Source of the DNA: Gloeocapsa sp. PCC 7428
GTDB taxonomy: Bacteria > Cyanobacteriota > Cyanobacteriia > Cyanobacteriales > Chroococcidiopsidaceae
Reading direction: 5' to 3'
DNA length: 64,000 nucleotides
Assembly (NCBI RefSeq): GCF_000317555.1
Contig: NC_019745.1
Span: 2,480,001 to 2,544,000 of the forward strand
Below the pieces are notes generated by a model. That model ran no database searches, was not told where the DNA came from, and saw nothing but the letters and a program-made list of their open reading frames with translations. Below, in pieces: positions 18,321-25,514 of the stretch (position 1 is the stretch's first letter; each line of letters opens with the position of its first letter). A program made the position numbers and the translations under genes.

Positions 18321-18391
18321 CAGGGGAGAAATAATACTTATGAAATTCTCTTTTACTAATCAATTTTTTGCTCTACATTCCTCAAAACTCA
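18321..18391. repeat. 71-bp dispersed repeat, copy A
   Basis: The spacer between the FBT transporter and hisB carries a 71-bp segment starting CAGGGGAGAAATAATACTTA. It recurs in reverse orientation at 25376-25446 with only 3 mismatches. A purine-rich GCAGAGG run (18294-18320) precedes it. It has no coding potential; it may be a small non-autonomous element or a member of a genome-wide intergenic repeat family. Confidence 0.85.
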
Positions 18392-18442
18392 CGCACTCTT
18401 TCACTAACCACTAGCCACTCGATTCAACCACTGAACTAAGCT

Positions 18443-19093
18443 TTATAAAACTCCTTTTGAACTGGGAATTGCCCCTGCACGTCGGGGATCGACTTCTAGC
18501 GCCATGCGCATCGCTCGTGCAAAAGCTTTGAACGTAGCTTCAATGATGTGGTGCGAGTTGATACCATCAAGTTGGCGAATGTGTAGCGTCATTTGACTGT
18601 GGTTGACGATCGCTACAAAAAATTCCCGCACGAGTTGGGTATCGTACGTGCCTACACGCTGGGTTGGAATTTGTAAACCGTAGCTGAGGTGAGGGCGTCC
18701 TGAGAAGTCTAATGCAACTTGTACCAAAGCTTCGTCTAACGGCGCGAGAAAGTTGCCAAAACGGACAATTCCTTTGCGATCGCCTAACGCTTTATTCAGC
18801 GCTTGTCCCAGAGTAATACCAACATCCTCGTTTGTGTGATGGTCGTCAATTTCGAGATCGCCTGTTGCTTGAACGTCTAAATCAATCAAACCATGCGATG
18901 CAATTTGATGCAGCATATGGTCAAGAAACGGAATGCCCGTTGCTGCGGTACACTGACCTGTACCGTCAAGATTTAAATTCACTTGGACATCAGTTTCACC
19001 TGTACTACGGCGAATTGAAGCTGTCCGCGCTACAGTAATGTTTGAGATTTGTTGTAGGGCGTCGCCCTGACCTGGAGGATCGCTTAACTGCAT
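18443..19093 (-). CDS. hisB: Imidazoleglycerol-phosphate dehydratase (HisB)
   Basis: 216 aa. Catalyses dehydration of imidazole glycerol phosphate to imidazole acetol phosphate, a late step of histidine synthesis, in the cytoplasm. The Mn-binding repeats are present: H-H-T-N-E-D-V-G-I and [12 protein letters not shown], with [12 protein letters not shown] in the first half. The protein ends in [13 protein letters not shown], the usual HisB C-terminus. It is the single-function form without a phosphatase domain. The first ~24 residues before [13 protein letters not shown] are less conserved, so a later start is possible. fabI lies upstream on the same strand with a 91-bp spacer. Confidence 0.96.
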   Translation of the reverse strand: MQLSDPPGQGDALQQISNITVARTASIRRSTGETDVQVNLNLDGTGQCTAATGIPFLDHMLHQIASHGLIDLDVQATGDLEIDDHHTNEDVGITLGQALNKALGDRKGIVRFGNFLAPLDEALVQVALDFSGRPHLSYGLQIPTQRVGTYDTQLVREFFVAIVNHSQMTLHIRQLDGINSHHIIEATFKAFARAMRMALEVDPRRAGAIPSSKGVL

Positions 19094-19146
19094 GGAGTCA
19101 AAATTAACGAGAGCAATTCTATTACCATGCTACAATTTTGTGACCC

Positions 19147-19163
19147 GCAGGCGAGATGCCTGC
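19147..19163. repeat. Small GCAGGC palindromic hairpin
   Basis: GCAGGC (19147-19152), a 5-base loop GAGAT and GCCTGC (19158-19163) form a perfect 6-bp hairpin between fabI and hisB. Short hairpins of this GCAGGC...GCCTGC type are frequent between genes in cyanobacteria. No T run follows on either strand, so it is more likely a repeat element or processing site than a terminator. Confidence 0.55.
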
Positions 19164-19184
19164 TTCCCTAAAAGGCTAATTTAA

Positions 19185-19961
19185 CTACATCCCCATAATT
19201 TCGTAGCCAGCATCGACATACAAAATTTGTCCAGTAATACCGCTTGCGAGATCGCTACACAAAAAAGCTGCTGCGTTACCAACTTCAAGTTGGGTCACGG
19301 TACGCCGCAACGGCGCAACTGCTTCGACATGGTGAATCATATCCAAAATACCGCCAACGGCTGAAGAGGCAAGTGTGCGGATAGGACCTGCGGAAATCGC
19401 ATTGACGCGAATATTTTGGGAACCAAGTTCTGATGCTAAATAGCGGACACTCATTTCTAATCCAGCTTTGGCAACTCCCATGACGTTGTAGTTGGGGACG
19501 ACGCGATCGCCACCTAAATAAGTCAGTGTCAGAATACTTCCACCTTCTGTCATTAAAGGCTTCGCGGCTGCACTTAGCTGAATGAGCGAATAAGTGCTAA
19601 TTTCTAAAGCCTTCGCAAACCCAGATCGCGATGTATTACTAAACTCGCCGCCTAAATCTTCTTTATTAGCAAATGCAAGACAATGAATCAGAATATCAAG
19701 CTTGCCCCATTTTTCTTGAATCGCGGCAAAGGTAGACTCAATCTGTGCCTCGTTTTGAACATCGCAGGGAACAAATAAGCTAGGGTTAAGTGGTTCTACA
19801 AGTTCTGCCACTTTTTTTTCCATCTTTCCCTTCTCATCAGGAAGGTAACTAACGCCAATATTGGCTCCTGCTTTATGCAGTTGTTGGGCAATTCCCCAGG
19901 CGATCGAGCGATTGTTAGCAATGCCTGTTACTAAAGCATTTTTTCCCGTTAAATCTAGCAT
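19185..19961 (-). CDS. fabI: Enoyl-[acyl-carrier-protein] reductase (NADH), FabI
   Basis: 258 aa, the usual FabI length when started at the ATG at 19961 (M-L-D-L-T-G-K-N-A-L-V-T-G-I-A-N-N-R-S-I). The frame is open upstream to 20042, but those 27 residues are not family-like. FabI performs the last reduction of each type-II fatty-acid elongation cycle. It is a short-chain dehydrogenase/reductase with the nucleotide motif G-I-A-N-N-R-S-I-A-W-G and the FabI-specific Y-x6-K catalytic pair in Y-N-V-M-G-V-A-K. Its gene is transcribed divergently from ntcA, with a ~440-bp shared upstream region. Confidence 0.96.
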   Translation of the reverse strand: MLDLTGKNALVTGIANNRSIAWGIAQQLHKAGANIGVSYLPDEKGKMEKKVAELVEPLNPSLFVPCDVQNEAQIESTFAAIQEKWGKLDILIHCLAFANKEDLGGEFSNTSRSGFAKALEISTYSLIQLSAAAKPLMTEGGSILTLTYLGGDRVVPNYNVMGVAKAGLEMSVRYLASELGSQNIRVNAISAGPIRTLASSAVGGILDMIHHVEAVAPLRRTVTQLEVGNAAAFLCSDLASGITGQILYVDAGYEIMGM

Positions 19962-20399
19962 GGTAGTTAACTTATGCAACCTTCTTGAGGATACTGGAAT
20001 CTGAGAAGCTTTTTCAGCATCAGGGCTACCGCATACGCGCATCGCTTATAGAACCCCAGAATCCTGGATTTGTCCGCCAACCTTGTGAACAAACGTTCTT
20101 CCTCGTCTTCCCCAATGCTGGGAGAAAGTGACAGGGAGATGGCACAAATTTCCTTGTAAATACTTAGTTTCTCACTTAAGAGCTTGACAAGTTATGCTAA
20201 CTAGTAGTAACTGAACGAATTATATGTAAATTAATCTAAAGTCTTGATTTAGGGGTAGGGAATTTGTCATTTTAGATTTTATGTAAATTAGACTACAAAA
20301 TCCCAAATGCAAGTCGGTTTAAGTGATTTAAAGTCTCAAACTCGCGTGTGGAATGTTGAATTGGTGTAGGCTTTCGAGCATCGGTAAGGGCAAGGATAT
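19962..20399. other. Divergent fabI/ntcA promoter region
   Basis: About 440 bp between the likely FabI start and the NtcA start, with no gene recognised. It holds the NtcA box described separately. A TTGACA at about 20185 points toward ntcA but lacks a matching -10 at normal spacing, so I do not call it. Confidence 0.5.
20283..20296 (+). promoter_or_regulatory. NtcA-binding site upstream of ntcA
   Basis: The sequence GTA-AATTAGAC-TAC is a perfect match to the GTA-N8-TAC consensus for NtcA, centred about 110 bp before the ntcA start codon. NtcA autoregulation through such a site is established in other cyanobacteria. A canonical -10 box ~22 nt downstream is not obvious; T/A-rich candidates lie near 20318-20332. 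The consensus is short, but its placement upstream of ntcA itself makes a chance match unlikely. Confidence 0.75.
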
Positions 20400-21071
20400 A
20401 TGGTCGTGACGCAAGATAGACCGCTAGCAGCTGTATTTCGTCAGGTAGGCGCTGGCTCGTTTCCACCAGTTGTGGAAACCTTTGAACGAGGTAAAACAAT
20501 ATTTTTTCCTGGCGATCCAGCAGAACGAGTTTATTTTCTCATTAAAGGTGCGGTGAAGCTTTCGCGCGTTTATGAAGCGGGAGAGGAAATCACGGTGGCG
20601 CTGCTGCGCGAGAACAGTGTTTTTGGGGTTTTGTCACTGCTGACGGGGAACCGTTCAGATCGGTTTTATCACGCCGTGGCGTTTACACCCGTAGAGTTAT
20701 TATCCGCACCGATAGAACAAGTAGAACAATCTTTAAAAGATAATCCTGAATTATCGATGTTGATGCTGCGTGGTCTATCGTCAAGGATCTTACAGACAGA
20801 AATGATGATTGAAACCCTAGCACACCGCGATATGGGTTCGCGCTTGGTTAGCTTTTTGTTAATTTTGTGCCGTGACTTTGGCGTTCCTAATGCAGATGGG
20901 ATCACAATCGATCTGAAACTGTCACATCAGGCGATCGCCGAAGCAATCGGCTCGACGCGCGTCACTGTCACTCGGCTACTCGGAGACTTGCGTCAGGAAA
21001 ATATGATTTCTATACACAAGAAGAAAATTACAGTACACAACCCAGTTGCGCTGAGTCAACAGTTTAGTTGA
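20400..21071 (+). CDS. ntcA: Global nitrogen regulator NtcA
   Basis: 223-aa CRP/FNR-family transcription factor that senses 2-oxoglutarate and controls nitrogen assimilation genes in cyanobacteria. It has an N-terminal cyclic-nucleotide-like effector domain ([22 protein letters not shown]) and a C-terminal winged helix-turn-helix, [24 protein letters not shown]. Length and sequence match NtcA orthologues end to end. AAGGAT precedes the ATG. A perfect NtcA box lies upstream, implying autoregulation. The ~170-bp downstream spacer has a TAG(C)CACTAGTAACTA-type repeat and no clear terminator. Confidence 0.98.
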   Translation: MVVTQDRPLAAVFRQVGAGSFPPVVETFERGKTIFFPGDPAERVYFLIKGAVKLSRVYEAGEEITVALLRENSVFGVLSLLTGNRSDRFYHAVAFTPVELLSAPIEQVEQSLKDNPELSMLMLRGLSSRILQTEMMIETLAHRDMGSRLVSFLLILCRDFGVPNADGITIDLKLSHQAIAEAIGSTRVTVTRLLGDLRQENMISIHKKKITVHNPVALSQQFS

Positions 21072-21240
21072 GCGAGTGGGATAGTGAGTGGAAGAGTGAT
21101 GAGTGGCTAGTTACTAGCCACTAGTAACTAATTACTAAGTATTTTCCTGTAACTGTAATTCCCTCTCAAATTCTTGACTGAGCTTAACTTACTTCTAAAA
21201 GGTAGTAGGCTGTATCTGGAGGGGTAATCAAAAGCTAAAA

Positions 21241-22713
21241 ATGACCACCGGATACATTTTAATTGCATCGATTTTGATTTTGGGAGGCGTAATCGCAACG
21301 GTGGGCGATCGCCTAGGTACGCGAGTTGGTAAAGCACGGTTAAGCTTATTCAACCTGCGTCCGCGCAATACGGCTGTCGTGATTACCATTTTGACGGGAA
21401 GTATCATTTCGGCTTCGACGTTGGCAATTTTATTTGCAGCAGATGAGCGATTACGCACTGGAGTATTTGAACTAGAAGAAATTCAAAGCGAACTGCGCGA
21501 CAGACGCCAGCAACTAGAAGCCACACGTCAACAACTCGAAGCAACAACCCAAGAAAAAACGCAAGTCCAACAGGAACTCGTGCAAGCAAGAGCCGAACAA
21601 AGAGCCGAGCAACGAGAAGCCCAACGACGCGAAGCCGAAGCGCAGCAACGCTTAGAAGCGATCAATGAATCACTACAAGCAGCACGGACACAACAAGCAC
21701 AAACGCAAGCACAACTCAATCGCACCCAAGCCCGACAATCGCAAACACAAGCACAACTCAATCAAACACAACAAGAGTTAACTCAGGTTTCTGCGCAGTT
21801 CCAGCAAGCACAAGCCAGGTTAAAAACGGTTTCGCAACGCGCCAGAGAACTACGCGCTGAAATTCAACAAGTACAATCTGAATTGCAGCAGTTAGTCGAG
21901 CAACGCGATCAACTCAAAGCGCAAATTACGCAACGCGATCGCGAAATCGCGAAACTCGATGAAAGTATTACGCAACGCGATCAAGTAATTGCACAACGCG
22001 AAAGCCGCTTGAAACAATTAGAAGTTCAACAAAACTATCTCGAACAAGAAGCGCAAAGTCTCGAAAGAAACCTACAAGTATTGCGACGCGGAAATGTTGC
22101 ATTGTTTCGCGGTCAAGTGTTAGCAGGTGGTGTTGTGCGAATTGTCGATCCCAAAGCGGCGCGTCAAGCCGTCGATCAACTGTTGGCAGAAGCAAATCGA
22201 ACAGCGCTGAAATTTACGCAACCTGGTATTGAACAAGTCAACGCGCAAGTTGTCAATATCTCGCCTGCACAAGTTGACCAACTCGTTGCGCAAATTGATG
22301 ATGGGCGTGATTACGTTGTTCGCATTATGTCAGCGGGAAATTATGTTTTGGGCGAACGATCCGTACAAGTGATCGCCGATGCTGCGCAAAATCAAGTTGT
22401 ATTTCGTCCTGGAGATGTCTTAGCCGCAATCTCTGCTAATCCTGCTACTATGTCAGACAACGAACTCAGACAACGGGTAGAACTTCTTTTAGGAGCTTCT
22501 AATTTTCGCGCCCAAAGAGCAGGTATTCTAGGCGATACGATCCAAATTGGCGATAATCGAATTGAAACATTGATTGGTTTTATTGAACAACTCAAACAAT
22601 ACAACCAGCCGGTTGAAATTCAAGCGGTAGCAGCAGAGGTCACGTACACTGCTGGACCTTTGAAAGTTGAATTATTAGCAACGCAAAATGGGCAAGTTGT
22701 GTTTCGTACCTAG
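21241..22713 (+). CDS. DUF3084 membrane-anchored coiled-coil protein
   Basis: 490 aa, a cyanobacterial DUF3084 protein. Two membrane helices lie at ~4-24 and ~47-66. Residues ~75-280 form a very long Gln/Glu/Arg/Ala-rich coiled coil with repeating T-Q-A-Q-L-N-x-T-Q units. The conserved globular DUF3084 part follows from ~285 (L-R-R-G-N-V-A-L-F-R-G-Q-V-L-A-G-G-V-V-R). The biochemical role is unknown; architecture suggests a thylakoid or plasma membrane anchor with a cytoplasmic coiled coil. The following YqgF-like gene is on the same strand, a recurrent neighbourhood in cyanobacteria as I remember it. The low-complexity coiled coil produces open antisense frames that are not genes. Confidence 0.87.
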   Translation: MTTGYILIASILILGGVIATVGDRLGTRVGKARLSLFNLRPRNTAVVITILTGSIISASTLAILFAADERLRTGVFELEEIQSELRDRRQQLEATRQQLEATTQEKTQVQQELVQARAEQRAEQREAQRREAEAQQRLEAINESLQAARTQQAQTQAQLNRTQARQSQTQAQLNQTQQELTQVSAQFQQAQARLKTVSQRARELRAEIQQVQSELQQLVEQRDQLKAQITQRDREIAKLDESITQRDQVIAQRESRLKQLEVQQNYLEQEAQSLERNLQVLRRGNVALFRGQVLAGGVVRIVDPKAARQAVDQLLAEANRTALKFTQPGIEQVNAQVVNISPAQVDQLVAQIDDGRDYVVRIMSAGNYVLGERSVQVIADAAQNQVVFRPGDVLAAISANPATMSDNELRQRVELLLGASNFRAQRAGILGDTIQIGDNRIETLIGFIEQLKQYNQPVEIQAVAAEVTYTAGPLKVELLATQNGQVVFRT

Positions 22714-22888
22714 TGACAAGGGGTCAGAGGTCAGGGAATTATTTTGATTACTTGCTTCGCATTTAAAAAAAGTCGCTCGCGCTTGCTTAATTAAAGCAAA
22801 GACAATTAAACATTTTTGAGGTTAGGATTATTAGCTCATCCGACCTCAGACCTTTGATCCCCGACCTCTCAGAAAAAGGTTTGTGTCA
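22714..22888. repeat. GGTCAGAGGTC / GACCTCAGACC intergenic repeat pair
   Basis: Directly after the DUF3084 stop is GGGGTCAGAGGTCAGGG (about 22720-22736). At about 22850-22871, just before the next gene, are CCGACCTCAGACC and CCCCGACCTCTCAG, roughly its reverse complement. Related units occur at about 25491-25514 and 61237-61258. It looks like a dispersed intergenic repeat; the inverted arrangement could fold into a long hairpin. Confidence 0.6.
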
Positions 22889-23299
22889 ATGCAGCCAACT
22901 ATTTTAGGGTTTGATCCAGGGCGCGATAAGTGTGGAATCGCAGTGATGGGACTAGACCGCAAGTTGTATTACCATCAAGTTGTTTCCGCAACAGCGGCGA
23001 TCGCCTCAATTACACAACTGCGTCAACAATTTCCTGTATCGTTAATCGTCATCGGAGATCAAACAACTGCTAAAAATTGGAAACAAAAACTAGAGAAAGA
23101 ACTCTCCGAACCGCCATCAATTGTCATGGTTGACGAACGATATACGACCTTAGAAGCGCGCGATCGCTACTGGCAAATGTTTCCCCCACAAGGCTTGCAA
23201 CAGCTACTCCCACGCGGTTTACGTCAACCACCAAAACCCATCGATGATATTGTCGCCATTTTGTTAATCGAAAGATATCTCAATCGGCTCGCCCAATGA
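22889..23299 (+). CDS. YqgF/RuvX-like RNase H-fold protein
   Basis: 136 aa. The N-terminus L-G-F-D-P-G-R-D-K-C-G-I-A-V matches the YqgF/RuvC-like RNase H-fold core with its first catalytic Asp; the second acidic site is in V-M-V-D-E-R-Y-T-T and the third in P-I-D-D-I-V-A-I-L-L. Family members process the 16S rRNA 5' end or resolve branched DNA. This divergent cyanobacterial type (G-F-D-P-G-R-D-K, lacking the usual G-x-x-R-I-G-V) may have a different role. AAGG at 22876-22879 is 9 nt before the ATG at 22889 but only 3 nt before the GTG at 22883, so the ATG is chosen. It lies downstream of the DUF3084 gene. Confidence 0.8.
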   Translation: MQPTILGFDPGRDKCGIAVMGLDRKLYYHQVVSATAAIASITQLRQQFPVSLIVIGDQTTAKNWKQKLEKELSEPPSIVMVDERYTTLEARDRYWQMFPPQGLQQLLPRGLRQPPKPIDDIVAILLIERYLNRLAQ

Positions 23300-23331
23300 A
23301 AGACTGGAGGAGAAGATAACTCTAGCCCCTA

Positions 23332-23595
23332 CTAAAGTTCTGCACGAATAGTAAAGGCGTAATCTCCTCCTGGTTCGAGTTGATAATCTTTCTGTTCTAG
23401 AAAGCGTCCTAACGGTTCCTTAATGAGTGCACGACCTTGAGAAGGTTTGACAGACAATTCACCGCGCCGAAAGCACCATTGAAACTGCCATTCAAAATCA
23501 CCGGCTCGTACTTCTCCTTCTAAGTAGCCAAACTGCCAGGATTGTCGTGTAATCCTAACATGGGCAGTAGTTTCAGGCAATCGCTTACGACTCAC
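23332..23595 (-). CDS. DUF3146 family protein
   Basis: 87-aa conserved cyanobacterial protein with a GTG start preceded by AAAGGATT. It matches DUF3146 along its full length: T-T-A-H-V-R-I-T-R-Q-S-W, F-E-W-Q-F-Q-W-C-F-R-R-G-E-L, P-L-G-R-F-L-E and Y-Q-L-E-P-G-G-D-Y-A-F-T. The pattern is predicted beta-rich and soluble. No function is known. It stands alone on the minus strand between plus-strand genes, with its stop 32 bp after the YqgF-like gene's stop. Confidence 0.82.
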   Translation of the reverse strand: MSRKRLPETTAHVRITRQSWQFGYLEGEVRAGDFEWQFQWCFRRGELSVKPSQGRALIKEPLGRFLEQKDYQLEPGGDYAFTIRAEL

Positions 23596-23845
23596 AATCC
23601 TTTGCTTCCCAATTTCGACAAGAACGATTAGATCATTAACTTTCCATTGTGCCTAGAGGTTATAACTCGGAACAAAGATACAAAGACATAAATTTGGATC
23701 ACTTCCTAGGGTAGATCGTTTTATAGAGATCAGCGTTCTTCGAGCCTCCTTCAAAGGCGAAAAAACCGAACAACCTTTTGGCATAAAAGATGATTAGGAT
23801 CGAGATGAAGCATTGCGAAACTGCTGATACGTGGAGGTAAGCCAA

Positions 23846-25372
23846 TTGACTTTTGCATCGCCTGATCCAATTTCTGATGGAAATCAATTGTCTCAAAATT
23901 TTGAGCAGCGCCAAACATCATCAGAATCGCTTGGAGAAAGCACGTCTTCACTTTTAGATGATTGGGATGATGCAGAATTAGAGCGTGCGATTTCTAGCGT
24001 TGCCGAGATTCAAGCAGAGTTAAATTATCAACAAGCAAAAAATACACTCCACAATTTAGTTACAAAGCTCGATCTTACGTCTCAAGAGCGGTATGGTTTA
24101 GAAGCTGAGATTCAGCAATTAGAAACGATGCTGAGCAACCTAGAGCGCCAAGTATTACAAATTGCTGCTTTTGGTATGGTAGGGAGAGGCAAGTCATCGT
24201 TACTCAATGCTTTAGTCGGAGAACCTGTGTTTGTCACAGGACCACTACATGGTGTCACGCGTACAGCATCGCGTGTAGCTTGGAGCGTGAGCGAAGAAAG
24301 TATTAATGGCGATTCGTATCAAAAAGCGACACTTACGGGTGCTGGAAAGTCGCAGATTGAACTGATTGATACTCCAGGGTTAGATGAGGTTGATGGTGAA
24401 ACTCGCGCTGAACTAGCAACGCAAGTCGCGGCGCAGGCTGATTTGATTTTATTTGTTGTGGCGGGTGACATAACGCAGGTAGAACACATTGCACTATCAC
24501 AACTGCGCGAAGCTGGCAAGCCAATTTTGCTTGTATTTAACAAAATAGACCAGTATCCACAAACTGATCGCCTAGCGATTTACCACAAAATCCGCGATGA
24601 GCGTGTCCGCGAGTTGCTTTCTCCTGATGAAATTGTGATGGCGGCGGCTTCGCCACTGGTAAGGACGGCGGTGCAACGTGCTGATGGAACGCGTGGGGTT
24701 CAACTCCGAGCCAGTACGCCGCAAGTCGAGGAACTCAAGCTCAAAATTTTAGAAATTTTGTACCGCGAGGGCAAAGCTTTAGTAGCACTTAACAGTATGC
24801 TTTATGCCGATCGCGTCAACGAGCAATTAGTTCAGCGTAAACTCGAAATTCGCGACCGCAGTGCAAATCAATTAATTTGGCGGGCTGTGATGACTAAAGC
24901 AACTGCGATCGCGCTCAATCCTTTAACGGTCATCGATTTGATGAGCGGTGCGGTTATTGATATTGCTTTGATTCTCAGTCTGTCGAAACTCTACGATATT
25001 CCCATGACGCAAACGGGTGCGGCTGGATTGTTACAAAAAATCGCTATCAGTATGGGGGGAATCAGTGTCAGTGAGTTATTGACAAATTTAGGCTTAAGTT
25101 CGCTGAAATCATTACTAGGTGTTTCTACAGCAGCAACTGGCGGTCTTGCGATAGGTCCCTATGTCTCGGTCGCATTGACGCAAGCCGGAGTGGCTGGCGT
25201 GTCATCGTATGGTATTGGACAAGTGACCAAGACTTACCTGGCAAATGGTGCAACTTGGGGTTCTGAAGGCCCTAAAGCCGTTGTGCAAAGTATCTTGGCT
25301 TCGCTTGATGAAGCATCAATTATTAATCGGATTAAAGATGAATTGCGTAGTAAATTAGGGGCGAGAGGCTAG
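23846..25372 (+). CDS. Era-like GTPase with C-terminal DUF697 membrane domain
   Basis: 508 aa. An N-terminal helical region is followed by a GTPase domain with G1 G-M-V-G-R-G-K-S-S at ~110, G3 D-T-P-G-L-D-E at ~175 and G4 N-K-I-D at ~231. A DUF697 region with two or three hydrophobic helices (V-I-D-L-M-S-G-A-V-I-D-I-A-L; A-I-G-P-Y-V-S-V-A-L) fills the C-terminus. Such proteins are thought to be membrane-associated GTPases, and the cyanobacterial/plastid members remain poorly characterised. The start is decided by the ribosome binding site: GGAGGT at 23833-23838 is 7 nt before TTG at 23846, whereas the in-frame GTG at 23831 overlaps that GGAGGT and has none of its own. No operon partner. Confidence 0.85.
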   Translation: MTFASPDPISDGNQLSQNFEQRQTSSESLGESTSSLLDDWDDAELERAISSVAEIQAELNYQQAKNTLHNLVTKLDLTSQERYGLEAEIQQLETMLSNLERQVLQIAAFGMVGRGKSSLLNALVGEPVFVTGPLHGVTRTASRVAWSVSEESINGDSYQKATLTGAGKSQIELIDTPGLDEVDGETRAELATQVAAQADLILFVVAGDITQVEHIALSQLREAGKPILLVFNKIDQYPQTDRLAIYHKIRDERVRELLSPDEIVMAAASPLVRTAVQRADGTRGVQLRASTPQVEELKLKILEILYREGKALVALNSMLYADRVNEQLVQRKLEIRDRSANQLIWRAVMTKATAIALNPLTVIDLMSGAVIDIALILSLSKLYDIPMTQTGAAGLLQKIAISMGGISVSELLTNLGLSSLKSLLGVSTAATGGLAIGPYVSVALTQAGVAGVSSYGIGQVTKTYLANGATWGSEGPKAVVQSILASLDEASIINRIKDELRSKLGARG

Positions 25373-25375
25373 TGA

Positions 25376-25446
25376 TGAGTTTTGAGGAATGTAGAGCAAA
25401 AGAGTGATTAGTAAAAGAGAAGTTCATAAGTATTATTTCTCCCCTG
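25376..25446. repeat. 71-bp dispersed repeat, copy B (inverted relative to copy A)
   Basis: This segment begins 4 bp after the GTPase stop codon. It is the reverse complement of 18321-18391 with 68 of 71 positions identical. It is followed by C/T-rich sequence and, at about 25491-25514, by a GACCTCTGACC repeat unit. No coding potential. Confidence 0.85.
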
Positions 25447-25514
25447 CCCCTCAGATCTCCTCTGCTTCCTCTACACCTTGAACTACCTGTCCGACCTCTG
25501 ACCCCCGACCTCTT

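Noticed and set aside
19962-20042. 27-residue N-terminal extension of FabI
   Set aside because: The extension has no counterpart in FabI proteins; the conserved N-terminus begins at the ATG at 19961.
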